DNA from: CALFBG01 sp045110315
GTDB taxonomy: Bacteria > Bacteroidota > Bacteroidia > Chitinophagales > Saprospiraceae
DNA: 64,000 nucleotides
Assembly (NCBI GenBank): GCA_045110315.1
Contig: JBGCFY010000134.1
Coordinates: 12,286-76,285 of the forward strand
Direction of reading: 5' to 3'
Shown piece after piece: positions 47,901 to 54,929 of this stretch (the stretch's first letter is position 1; each line of letters starts with the position of its first letter). The position numbers and the translations under genes were made by a program. The notes below the pieces were generated by a model. That model saw only the letters and a list, made by a program, of their open reading frames with translations. It had not been told where the DNA came from and did no database searches.

Positions 47901-50258
47901 TAAGGCATCTAGATCAAAGTCTACGAACCCATTAAATAAAGCCGTTGTCATAAAGACTACGCTAATTTCTTGGTCGCGGATCACGGCTGCTAAACGACTA
48001 GGATCTTGTGCCGCTTGCTCGTTGATCATGTGTAAGCAGGCACCGTTCAGTAAAGTGCTATAAATTTCGTAAGTCGATCCGTCAAAAGAAAAGTTCGACC
48101 ATTGCATTACTCTATCGTCTGGACGCACAGCAATTTCTACTGTATCGTAAGCTAATTTTAAAATATTTTGTTGGTTGACCAAAATACCTTTGGGCTCACC
48201 CGTGGTTCCTGAAGTGTACATCACGTAAGCAATGCTTTGCGTACTTAAACGAACACCAGGTAAATGCGTCGGATAGTCTTTTAAATCATCTGAACCCACA
48301 AAATCGTGGTCGGATAGATTCGACTTAATCAATAAACCATCGTGGCTATAAATAACGTGAGAAACGGAAGAATCACCAAGTAGATATTCCAATCGCTTCA
48401 AAGGGTAATCAATATTTAAAGGGACGTAAGTTGCGCCACATTTCAAAACACCGAAGGTACTGATGATCATTTCTAGCCCACGGTAAGAAAGAATTCCTAC
48501 TCGATCTTGGTATTTCACACCTTTTGCCAAAAGACAATGTGCCATTTGGTTAGAGCGTTCATCTAATTCTTGATAGGTTAAACTTTTATCTCCAAAAACA
48601 ACAGCAACTCTATCTGGATGTGCTGTTACTCGCTCTTGAAAAACATCAATAATCGTTTTTTCACGCGGATAGTCCAATGCGGTATCGTTGAAATCGGACA
48701 GCAATTGTAAGCGCTCCGACTTCGTCAACATTTCCACTTCGTTGAGGTCTTTCTTTTCTAAAACAATTATTTCATCCAGGACGGTTTCGAAATGACCTTT
48801 AATTGTTTCTGCGTAATCTGATGCTAATAAATCAGCGTTGTATAAAAACTTAACGTGTGTTTGATCCGTGACCGCAACTGCGATGGAGACCAAATAGTTT
48901 GTTTGTTCCTTTTCTTGCCAGACTTCTGCATTCAACGCCCAATCACTTTCGAGGACATCTCCAATTGGATAATTTTCAAAAACTAAAATACTATCAAAGA
49001 ATTCTCCTTGAATCCCACTCCATTTCTGCACTTTACTGATCGAAGTATATTGGTACTCTCTAGCTTTTGTATGTCCTTCTTGTAATTCCGTCAACCATTC
49101 GGTTACGGACTGTCCTTCCTTCATCGTAGACCGCAACGGCAAGGTATTAATGTAGAGTCCAACTTTCTGTTCTGCTCCTGCTAAGTCTGTTGGTCGACCA
49201 GAAACGATAGCCCCAAAAGTAGTATCTTGATTTCCGGTATACTTGGATAATAAAAAAGACCAAACCCCTTGGATAACTGTATTGGTTGTGAGGTGATTTT
49301 TTTGAGCGTATTGTTTTAATTTTTCCGTATAGTTTTTATCGAGAATCAAGTTGATCTCTTCGGTATTTTTTCCACCTTTATTTCTTTCCGGAGTATTGCC
49401 GATAAAAGGCAAGAGCGAAGGCGTTTCAAAACCTTGCATATAAGTCTTCCAAAATTGCTCTTCTTTAAACTTATCCTTAGCGTTGATATATTTAATATAA
49501 TCTTCGTAGTGATCTTCTTCGATTGCCTCCGGTTCTTTCCCGCCGAGCAACGCTTCGTACGCACTCAACATTTCATCCATCATAATTGGTACGGACCAGC
49601 CATCCCAAAGAATGTGATGATGCGCCCAAATCATTTTATATGCTTGATCATCCGTTTTGATCAAAGTAATACGCATGAGTGGCGCTTCTTTAAAATCAAA
49701 ACCTTTCTCTAGATCAGCTTTTACAAATGTATCTAGTTTTTGCGTCAAAGCCTCCCCTTCAAAATTGCTATAATCAATGACTTCGAATGGAAGTACTACT
49801 TTATTAAAAACACATTGAACCGGAATACTTAATTGATCATAAATAAAACTACTTCGTAAAATACTGTGATTTTTAAGCACATATTCCCAAGAAGCTTTAA
49901 AGGCTGGAATATCTAAGCCTTCCGGAAAATTAAAATTAAAATGTTCGGTATAAGCACTAGATTTACTGTCATACAAACCGTGAAATAACATTCCTTGCTG
50001 TAAAGGACTCAACTCATAAATCGCAGAGACATCCTTAAGGTTAAGTTGAGTAACTGAATCCGTCGCACGCTGTTCTTTTAGGTAATCTATTAAAGCGGGT
50101 TTATTCGTTTTAATAAAATTAATGATATCCTTATTTTTTTTGATCGTCGCAACATCTTCTGCACTAAGCTTGCCCTTCAGGCCCTTTAGTATCAGATCTC
50201 CTTCTTTTTCAACTAAGAAAAGATTGAGTTTTTTTAATTTTGCAATGAAATGTTTCAT
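34518..50258 (-). CDS. NRPS2: four-module non-ribosomal peptide synthetase ending in an orphan C domain
   Basis: This 5,246-residue protein has an N-terminal TubC-like docking domain (about residues 1-65). It then runs C-A-T-E | C-A-T | C-A-T | C-A-T | C. The first C domain is of the DCL type (ELSPLQQGMLFHGLYD), which fits the epimerase ending NRPS1, so NRPS1-to-NRPS2 order is well supported. Pockets read Ile (DGYFLGVVY), unassigned (DAPSMGAVC), Asp (DLTKVGHIG) and Ser (DVWHLSLID). All C domains keep HHxxxDG and all T domains keep their serine. The protein stops at LMEFFND, exactly where a C-A linker begins, and the matching A-T-TE is a separate protein encoded after the racemase. It starts 12 bases after NRPS1 ends. 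Confidence 0.97.
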   Translation of the reverse strand: MKHFIAKLKKLNLFLVEKEGDLILKGLKGKLSAEDVATIKKNKDIINFIKTNKPALIDYLKEQRATDSVTQLNLKDVSAIYELSPLQQGMLFHGLYDSKSSAYTEHFNFNFPEGLDIPAFKASWEYVLKNHSILRSSFIYDQLSIPVQCVFNKVVLPFEVIDYSNFEGEALTQKLDTFVKADLEKGFDFKEAPLMRITLIKTDDQAYKMIWAHHHILWDGWSVPIMMDEMLSAYEALLGGKEPEAIEEDHYEDYIKYINAKDKFKEEQFWKTYMQGFETPSLLPFIGNTPERNKGGKNTEEINLILDKNYTEKLKQYAQKNHLTTNTVIQGVWSFLLSKYTGNQDTTFGAIVSGRPTDLAGAEQKVGLYINTLPLRSTMKEGQSVTEWLTELQEGHTKAREYQYTSISKVQKWSGIQGEFFDSILVFENYPIGDVLESDWALNAEVWQEKEQTNYLVSIAVAVTDQTHVKFLYNADLLASDYAETIKGHFETVLDEIIVLEKKDLNEVEMLTKSERLQLLSDFNDTALDYPREKTIIDVFQERVTAHPDRVAVVFGDKSLTYQELDERSNQMAHCLLAKGVKYQDRVGILSYRGLEMIISTFGVLKCGATYVPLNIDYPLKRLEYLLGDSSVSHVIYSHDGLLIKSNLSDHDFVGSDDLKDYPTHLPGVRLSTQSIAYVMYTSGTTGEPKGILVNQQNILKLAYDTVEIAVRPDDRVMQWSNFSFDGSTYEIYSTLLNGACLHMINEQAAQDPSRLAAVIRDQEISVVFMTTALFNGFVDFDLDALKGLRKLLFGGELVSVPHVKKALKVLGSDMMVHVYGPTETTVYATYYPIRDCKEDRVPIGRPLSNTSAYILHPNGQLAGIGVAGELCIGGDGVSMGYLNRNALTEEKFIKNPFLGETDKNEHTVLYKTGDLVCWLPDGNIDFIGRRDAQVKIRGYRIELGEIETAMQESPLVNKCVVLAKADANGNKKRLVAYVVPTDTFDKVEIQNYLKSQIPEYMVPSIMVEMDDLPLNLNGKVDKKALPEPDISTTTANEFVAPQTEVEISIAEVWKKLLNLKQVGIHDNFFELGGDSIICIQVVSRIKRAGYQLQPRDLFKHQTIAELAQLIKGNSNTIVAEQGMLTGTAALLPIQQWFLDKNYSSLSHFNQENLFAIDKNIAAEHLDQMVKALVRQHDALRFEYTQADGLWIQTYGKHEPSLDIVDLTEITTKNLGEEITKVCQENQESLNIETGVLIKAVLVKTPDTEAHNRLFIVIHHFAVDGVSWRIILDQLFLGIEALGKGEALDLGMKSSSFRQWVTTLEDYSVTDRIQAQLSYWQNIVNNYQALPLDFTEETPSLGSDADGCAVTLDEDLTQALLQEVNQSYHTEINDILLSALAMTISSWSGQENVIVGLEGHGREHVSSEIDTTSTVGWFTNLYPIALSVAPEITEGNLIKSVKEQLRAIPQKGMGYGLLRYLHPSDDVRKSLANGKWDIVFNYLGQLDNVVDTSTWLMEAEESAGFSVADDYPFDNKLDIGAAISGGKLSITWVYSKKDFEVGTINELSAAYLENLTRLIRHCQQKEQTELTACDYGLAPEVSYQELDQFLDTEENGVARRTLVDSIYRLSPLQEGMLFHHLYDKNLTAYTEQLVLDFPNGVQIDAFRASWEYVIGKHSILRTAFFNNEFSIPVQCAYKATNLPFEVLDFSQVPATELEAKWDAFLEADIERGFDFTQAPLMRVNLVKTGKKAYKMLWTFHHILIDGWSIPILVEDLLLAYEEFSKGATDLATVEKTLNRKEDRYEDYIKYIGARDEFVEKAFWKKYMGGFEEPSLLPFVDNAIDRNKGGQMREMYLNYDHALTEKIKNYAQAKRITVNTLVQGVWGFLLSKYTSSNDTVYGVTVSGRPADMTQAEERVGLFINAMPVRVKLDPAKSIEEVLSVLQQEHTAAREFQYTALNDIQKWNNIQGDLFDSLLAFENYPLGDVVDKEWNLEVENLEIKEQTNYLFSMAITLSDVLNIKFGYNLSLLQREFAEMIKAHFELVIDEIVVQEKKNFSDIELLTATEKELLLETFNDTSIDYPEGKTSVDLFEEQVKLRPDNIAVAFNEERLTYRELNERANQLASHLRTQGIREEAIVGICISRSVEMIVSIMGVLKAGAAYLPIDAGYPQERIDYIINDSKTTLVVTDTTHVDLFAHFDNVALTLIDKDWEEISKESIENVQTNLKATNLAYIIYTSGSTGRPKGVMIEHASKVNIVCDHIRLFGVTETDRLTQFVSLSFDASIPEIFMSLCSGACLVVLSKEVIDDQDLYIEYIKAQGVTVASLPSGYLSLFDVDQLSHLRAIMTGGDIANVKTAVQCAKSSDFINAYGPTECTVCAAAYKVKVTDENRTALPIGKPSSNTQIYILDQNLQLLPPYAEGEICIGGLGVARGYLNRPELTAEKFIPNPFNPAERIYRTGDKGKWLPGGDIAFLGRIDDQVKIRGHRIELGEIEAVLDALAMVKKGLVLAKKDSVGNKRLVAYVLPEGAYDKVAIETGLKATLPDYMVPAIFMELSEIPLTSNDKIDKKALPNPAIEELMAQAYVAPSNEIETILTEIWQRILNLERVGVMDDFFELGGHSLLATRVISAIRKELKTELAIKDLFLNPTVASLASFILNSGLQTSLPEVVLMERPERIPLSFSQNRLWFVDKMGGSVNYHMPVILRFEGDLDLEAMEYAFNAIVNRHEILRTVYQEIDGIGYQVVLPENQWTLDRLVAADLAAEVNAKTIANLVDKEIVKPFDLAKDHMLRTSLLDLGQQEYILAIVMHHIASDGWSMAIFVKELVELYEAKKEQREFSLPALPIQYIDYTLWQHKYLNGDALESKLQYWENKLSGLEPINLPLDFPRPATQSTNGATINFNIDQKTTQALQELAKAEGVTMYMLLMAIMKVLLYRYAGQEDICIGSSVANRTQAEIENLIGLFVNTLAFRSDLSGNPSFKDHLAAVKQTVLGGLANQEVPFEKVVDRVIKRRDRSRSPLFQVLLVLQNNEKVDSQELSDVTLSGEEFEYATSKFDLSFFFGEDEDGMKVDVIYCNDLFLPATIEGMIVHFNTLLTAVLSNPTENIGALEILAATEKKQLLEEFSEMSVDYPTEETLVDWFERQVAMTPDEIAVAFESKTLSYADLNDQANRLAKHLIDNYAIQPDDLVGIMMESSELSIVSMLGIMKAGAAYVPIDVAYPMDRKAYIIEDTKVKAIIIHSDSLFDVIELSLPIFSIDIQLDDLEAAVQEDLRPVKLTPDHLAYVIYTSGSTGQPKGVLVTHRNLTDYLSGLFAQIDLSNCKNFGLMSTMSADLGNTVLYGGLMSGGAVHVFSKASLTNADFIQNYFKENAIDCIKIVPSHWKALETEAGILLPKQAIVFGGEKLSVDLVNKIKVAAPNLKVVNHYGPTETTIGKLLHHVDFEHTYTSIPIGKPFSNTCIYVVGQDNALCPVGVPGELLIGGVGVARGYLNLPEQTQERFIQNPFQKEGEAQLLYRTGDLVCMLADGSIDFRGRVDSQVKIRGFRVELGEIEKMLEQSSEVEQAVVITQSDVSGTQRLVAYLVPTGDFHKENIQTFLSNRLPEYMVPSIMVELEKLPLTANGKIDKKALPNPDVSSLVKTEYVEASSEMEIHLVTIWKEILGVDRIGIMDDFFELGGHSLLAIRVVSAIRQEMSIEIDIADLFDYLTVSTLAAYLETKSVITLLPPVTVATRPSNIPLSFSQERLWFLDQLEGSTHYHIPSVQKFGSDLDQTALAYAFEAMINRHEVLRTVFVEEDGQAYQRVLDEGLWSLEYVEKLGYSEEAIELEVEAIIAKAFDLSKDHPLRAVLLKVSASEYLVVLVLHHIASDGWSNSIFFGELMELYEAKQANRTPALAALKIQYADYAIWQRTHLSGDVLEQKLQYWENKLKGVEVLNLPTDYVRPAIQSTKGAHLFFEMDPKLSRQIKTLAKAEGVTMFMLLLSAFKVLLYKYTGQDDISVGSPIANRTQAEIEALIGFFVNTLTLRTDLSENPSFDEVLRQVKATTLEAYNHQDVPFEKIVDRVVDQRDMSRTPLFQVMFILGNNLDLSTVERASATAEVEEMDEAAAMTEQFDYEISKFDLSFNVFERENGLSVGIEYCSDLFAPATIERMMKHYEMLLSSITLKPTEKIDQLGILSAPEKQQILFDFNDTERAYPTDQTLVDLFEGQVAAIPTAIAVVFEEEEITYQDLNEKANQVAHYLRKAGLQKEDLVCICIDRSVEMMVGILGILKAGGAYVPIDPSYPAERMNYILEDTATNFAITNSVARGFLETAKVENVVLLDEDWRKIANEAKTNLDLELTPENLAYIIYTSGSTGKPKGVMNQHSGIVNRLLWTQDQYNLISGEDVILQKTTFCFDVSVWELFWPFIAGVKLVFARPDGHKDNRYLKEIIEAQQVTTMHFVPSMLEVFLPDVAADECQSLRRVLCSGEALKPSHVAAFKKYLGHAELHNLYGPTEAAIDVSYWEVPTTETKLDKVPIGKPVANTKLYILDKQGQLCPVGVPGELHIAGIQVARGYHNRPSLTAERFIEDSLTENATTKLYKTGDFTRWLANGDIEFFRRLDDQVKIRGFRIELGEIEAKLQELDLVYSSIVVAKEDASGDKRLVAYIIPNGDYNQKAIRSALKKQLPDYMVPAIMMELDAFPLTSNGKIDKKALPNPVISGLRSNEYVAPRNETEAQLAEIWTSLIHVEKIGIHDNFFELGGHSLLATRLVSEIRKTIQKEVPIREIFLKPTIASLADYIVLEARSSLLPAITVQERPAHIPLSFSQERLWFVDKIEGKSTHYHIPMITKFKGELDFDKLSAAFKDIVNRHETLRTVFEEIEGQAYQKIMEEDQFNLTFVDFSENYDEADETDLEVYADQYVNQPFDLAKDHLMRAQVVKLSAEENALIVVTHHIATDGWSGPIFLNELSEIYTAKMENRLPDLPVLKIQYADYALWQRSYLSGEVLEEKLTYWNDKLSGTEVLNLPTDFELASANASKGAKLKFFMDKTLSESLTQLAQEEGVTLFMLLLSIYKTLLHKYSGQKDISVGIPIANRTHQEVEPLIGFFLNTLALRDHVNQNVSFQELLHQVKQTTLEAYTHQDIPFEKVLERVKPVRQANRAPLFQVFFTMLNQWSEPNAMGDDLVVDGAEEENLGEDSITEMETGSKFDITLYALTEGNRIGCLFAYNASLFREERMKDMAAHFQQLARSIVANRQTAIGELNYLSAEERAAQENELMEFFND
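35950..39129 (-). other. NRPS2 module 4: C-A-T, predicted L-serine
   Basis: The C domain is of the LCL type (LSFSQERLWFLDQLEG, LHHIASDGWS). A4 is FDVSVWELF near 37120, the 278 position is His (MHFVPSML), and A5 reads NLYGPTEAAID. Pocket DVWHLSLID equals the classic serine code. The T domain serine is near 36085. Confidence 0.92.
39130..42309 (-). other. NRPS2 module 3: C-A-T, predicted L-aspartate
   Basis: The C domain is of the LCL type (LSFSQNRLWF, MHHIASDGWS). The A4 region reads SADLGNTVLY near 40320, the 278 position is Lys (IKIVPSHW), and A5 is NHYGPTETTIG. Pocket DLTKVGHIG equals the classic aspartate code. The A domain is a close relative of the one in NRPS1 module 2. The T domain serine is near 39282. 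Confidence 0.9.
42310..45509 (-). other. NRPS2 module 2: C-A-T, pocket DAPSMGAVC (aromatic?)
   Basis: The DCL-type C domain (YRLSPLQEGMLFHHLYD, HHILIDGWS) fits the upstream epimerase. A4 reads FDASIPEIF, the 278 position is Ser (VTVASLPSG), and A5 is NAYGPTECTVC. Proline at 239 is uncommon. The ending GAVC resembles the AAVC ending of Phe/Tyr pockets, so an aromatic residue is my best guess at low confidence. The T domain serine is near 42455. Confidence 0.85.
45510..50258 (-). other. NRPS2 module 1: docking-C-A-T-E, predicted D-isoleucine
   Basis: The C domain has HHILWDGWS. A4 is FDGSTYEIY near 48090, the 278 position is Phe (VVFMTTALF), and A5 reads HVYGPTETTVY. Pocket DGYFLGVVY differs from the isoleucine code DGFFLGVVY only by Tyr for Phe at 239. 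T domain LGGDS is near 47033. The E domain (about 46900-45530) has HHFAVDGVSW, so the product should be D-Ile or D-allo-Ile. Confidence 0.88.
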
Positions 50259-50270
50259 TTAGTTTGTTGG

Positions 50271-53200
50271 TTAAAATTTTAAAATTTCGTCTCCTTCCAC
50301 TTCGTTAACGCCCATCAATTCATCTAGTTCCTCTACACTTACTTTTCCGTCCAGACCATAATCCGAAGGAGTGAATTCTATGTCTTCTTTCCCTAAGCAA
50401 TGTGCGATAATATTACTTAGGTTCTGCTTGTATGCTTTTGCTAATTGTTCGATAGTTGTGGCGTGATATTCTTTCGTTGAATACGTCCAAGAAATATTCA
50501 ACTTTCCAGCGGAGATGGCTCCCGAAACTTCCAATTTGGCAGCTACTGGATAACGTTCTCCTGAATTTTCACCAAAAGATTCATCTGCTACGTCCAGTAA
50601 TCCCTCTTTATCGACTACGTTATCGAATTGTCCTAAATAGTTGAAAACAATATCCCAAGTTCCACTGGCTAATTGTGCTTTGATTTCGGCAGAAGGGTGT
50701 AAGTATTTAAGAGCACCGTAAGCCATGCCTTTTTCAGGAACTGCCCGTAATTGTTCTTTTACCGATTTGAGTAAATTACCGATATTATCTTCCGACAAAT
50801 TATCTGCTACGGCTAAAAGCGATACCGGATAAATATTAGTAAACCAGCCTAAGGTATCGTTGATATCAATTGATGCTGAGATTTCTTCTCGTCCGTGTCC
50901 TTCTAGCCCAATTACTACTTTTCTATAGTTTGACCACTCTGCAATGGTTTGCGCCAAGGTGCTCAATAATATATCGTTGATTTCAGTTTTGTAGGCTTTG
51001 TTGACTTCCTTCAGTAAAGCACTTGTCAACTCTTCATTTAATTCAATGGAGACTTGCTGCAAATCTTTTGCGTAAGAAACAGTCTTTGCATTTTCTGGTT
51101 GGTCGATCGAAAGGCTACGATAATCTGCTACGGTATTTTTCCAGTAAGACAACTGAGCTTCCGCCGCGTTGCTAGTAGCGTAAGTTTGTAACGCATTTAC
51201 CCATTGTCGGTAAGAGCTACCTTTTTCTCCTAAATCAATCGCTTCTCCAGCGAGTGAAGCCGTCAAGGCTCGAGTAATATCATCCAAGATGATTCTCCAA
51301 GCAACACCATCTACCGCGAGGTGGTGAATGACCATAAACAATCTATTCTTCTTTTCGCTAGTTGGCGTTTTGAGTAAAACGGTTCTCATCAAATCCCCTT
51401 TCTCCAACGAAAGTGCTGCTTGATAAGTACTGCAAACTTTTTCGATCGCATTTTCCAGCGTAGCTGTTGCAGGTAGTGCTGTTAAATCTTCCGTATAAAG
51501 TTTAGCTTCTTGATCGCCGTAAGTTTGCGTCCATCCACTGGCTTCTTTTTTATAAACGAAACGCAGGGCATCGTGATGTGCAACGAGTGCTTTCATCACC
51601 GCCTCTAATTGGCTAGCCTCGATCGTTTTATCAATTTCTAATAATACTGCTTGGTTGTAATAATCAACTTGATCGTAAGGTTTTTCAAAAAACCATTGTT
51701 GGATTGGTGCTAGTTCCGAGGTTCCCGTTAAAAGCCCTTGTTCCGTTTCAATGTTGAAGGTTTGTTGTTCCACCGCAACGGCGAGTTCCGCAATGGTTTG
51801 GTGCAAAAACAAATCTCTTGGTTTAAGCTGTAAACCCATTCTTTTCGCGCGACTTACTGCTTGAATACTGGTAATAGAATCGCCTCCTAATTCAAAGAAG
51901 TTGTCATTGATTCCTACTTCCTCTAGGTTTAATAACTCTTTCCAAATGGTAACCAATTTGATTTCTATTTCACTCGTAGGTGCGAGATATACGGAAGTAA
52001 TTAAACTTGCGATATCTGGTTCTGGCAATGCTTTACGATTGACTTTTCCATTTGCCGTTAAAGGCATTTCGGAAATTTCCATCATGATCGCCGGAATCAT
52101 ATAATCTGGCACTTGATTCTTTAAGTATAACTGAATCGCTTCTTTATCAAATTCGCCTGCAGGTACGATATAAGCGACGAGGCGTTTATTGCCATTGGCA
52201 TCCGTTTTGGCGAGCACTACATTTTGGCTAACCAATGGAGAATTTTTCAAAGCTGCTTCGATTTCTCCCAATTCAATTCTGAATCCTCTAATCTTTACTT
52301 GGCTATCAATCCGACCTTTAAAAACAATGCTTCCATCCGCTAAGCGTACGACTAAATCTCCCGTGCGATAAACGCGCGCATTTTCTACTTTGCTAAATGG
52401 ATCAGCGATAAAACTTTTGTTCGTTTGTTCTGATAAATTGACGTATCCACGGGCAACGCCCATCCCACCAATCAATAATTCTCCCGGTACGCCAATGGGA
52501 CAAAGTGATAGATTTTGATTAACAACGTAGGTTGTCGTATTCGAAAATGGCAAGCCGATTGGAACATGAATATAATCCCGTTCAAAATCTACTTGGTGCA
52601 ATAATTTACCGATGGTCGTCTCGGTTGGTCCATAGTGATTGACTACACTAATATCTGATTTTTCCGCTTTGATTTCAGCAACAATATTGGTTGACAACTC
52701 TTCTCCACCAAAAATAATCATGCGCTGTGGCAACAATAAATCTTGGTCGACGGCTAGGGCTTGCCAGTGTGAAGGCACAATCTTGATACAATCAATCGGA
52801 TGCGCTTTGAAATATTCTTGAACTGCGATAGCGTCCGTTAAAGTTTCTTTGGTAAACAAATGTAAGCAAGCTCCCGTCGTCAATGCTGCGTATAAAACGG
52901 TATTCCCTAAATCGGCTGACATCGTTGACATCAAACCATAACTTTTGCAGCTAGCCAAATCAATTTTATCGGTCAAACCGAAAACATAATCACTTAAATT
53001 TTCGTGCGTCAATAAAACCCCTTTGGGTTTGCCCGTTGAGCCAGAAGTATAAATAACGTATACTAGATCCTCTCCTTTAATTGAAATACTAGGTTTCGTT
53101 GTGGCAGCTTTTGCAATCGTTGACCATTCTTGGTCCAGTGACACAAGCTTTAGTTTTTCTTGCTGTGTAAAAAGAGCTGCCCCCGATTCATTTGTCAAAA

Positions 53201-54929
53201 CGAATTTTGCGGAGATATCTGCAACGATGTAATTGATACGATCTTGCGGCAATTCAGGGTCAATCGGCACGTAGGCAGCACCCGCTTTCAGGATACCGAG
53301 TATGGCTAAAACCATGTGATCCATCGGAGCTTTAAGACAAACGCCAACGAGTTCGTTACGTTGTACGCCTTGTGCTTGGAGATAATTGGCTAATTGGTTT
53401 GCTTTTTCGTTTAATTGTTGATACGTAGTTGCATTGCCTTCAAATAGCAAAGCATCTTGTTCCGGATATTTTGCTGCTTGTGCTTCGAAAAGCTCCACAA
53501 CGGTTTTATTTTTTGGAAAATCAATTTGATTTTGGTTGAGTACGGTACTCAGTTCTTTCTCTTCGGTATCCGTTAAAATATTAAGTTGTCCGATTGGTGT
53601 TTGTACATCTTTAATAATAGATCTCAACAATACTTGATAGTGTGCCACCATCCGCTCAATCGTACTTGGCAAAAATAAATCGCTACAATAAACGACACCT
53701 AATGATAAACCATCTTCTTCCTCTTCAAGGCTAAACGTCAAGTCGAATTTAGCAACATCATAGCTAAAGCCATCTACTTCCTCTTCTTCTTTATTGTCCG
53801 TTCCGTCAAATTCTCCTGCTTCCTCTTCTGGCGTATTTTGTAGCATAAACAAGGTCTGGAATAAAGGCGTACGACTGAGGTCTCTCGTCTTTACAACTCG
53901 ATCTACAATTTTTTCCAAGGGTACATCTTGGTGTGTATAAGCATCTAAAGTCGTCTCCTTAATTTGTGCTAAGAAATTTGAGAAACTTGGATTACCACTC
54001 AAATCGCTACGTAAAGCAAGCGTATTAATAAAGAATCCTACCAAAGCTTCTAACTCTGCTTGTCCACGATTGGCACTCGCACTACCGATACAAATATCTT
54101 CTTGTCCCGTATAGTGATATAGAAGTACTTTGAAACTAGCGAGCAAGACCATAAATAAGGTAGCATCTTCTCGTTGTGCTAAGGCTACTAATTCATTTCT
54201 AAGTTCGTTATCCAATTCGTATACGAGTCGAATTCCGTTGGTACTCTGAATCGGAGGTCTAGGAAAGTCAATTGGTAAATTGAGGACTTCCGTATCTTTC
54301 AATTGGGTTTCCCAATAGCCCAACATATTTTCCAGTACTTCTCCTTGTAAATAAGTTCGTTGCCAAATTGCATAATCTGCATATTGGATAGACAAGGGCG
54401 ATAAAGTAGACGGGCGATTTTCTCGTTTCGCCTGATATAATTCTTTTAACTCTTGGATAATAATTGCTTCGGACCAACCATCGTACGCGATGTGGTGAAG
54501 TACAATAATTAAAACTTGTGATGCTTCTGAAAGCTTGACTAATTTGGCTCGAAAGACGTACTCATTTGCTAAGTCAAAAGGCTTATTAATTTCGGTGGTA
54601 ATCAGTTCGTTTACCTGATCTTCGTTCCAAGCATTGCCTTCAAAAGACAAATCTTGGTAAGCTAGCTTCCATTCATTCTCAGGGAGAATATCCTGATAAG
54701 CGACACCATCTATATCTTTGTAAGTCGTCCGTAAAACTTCGTGGCGACTAATGATTTCATTAAATGCATATTCTAAAGTATCAATATCCATCTCATCCCC
54801 AAAACGTAAAATAATTGGCACATGGTAATGACTACTACCTTCTAAGCGATCGATAAACCACAAACGTTCCTGAGAGAAAGAAAGTGGAATTTGCGCAGGC
54901 CTTGGTTGTGCCGTTACTTCTGGCAACAA
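50271..54929 (-). other. NRPS1 module 2: C-A-T-E, predicted D-aspartate
   Basis: The A4 region reads SADLGNTVLY near 52920, the 278 position is Lys (IKIVPSHW), and A5 is NHYGPTETTIG. Pocket DLTKIGHIG differs from the aspartate code DLTKVGHIG by Ile for Val at 299. T domain LGGDS is near 51880. The E domain occupies about 51800-50330. The C domain carries an acidic insert (KEEEEVDG) in a loop before its last third. Confidence 0.9.

Noticed and set aside
34518..50258. Calcium-binding Asp-X-Asp-Gly motif as in calcium-dependent lipopeptides
   Set aside because: The predicted order Asp-Ile-X-Asp-Ser does not give the motif spacing and has no Gly module.
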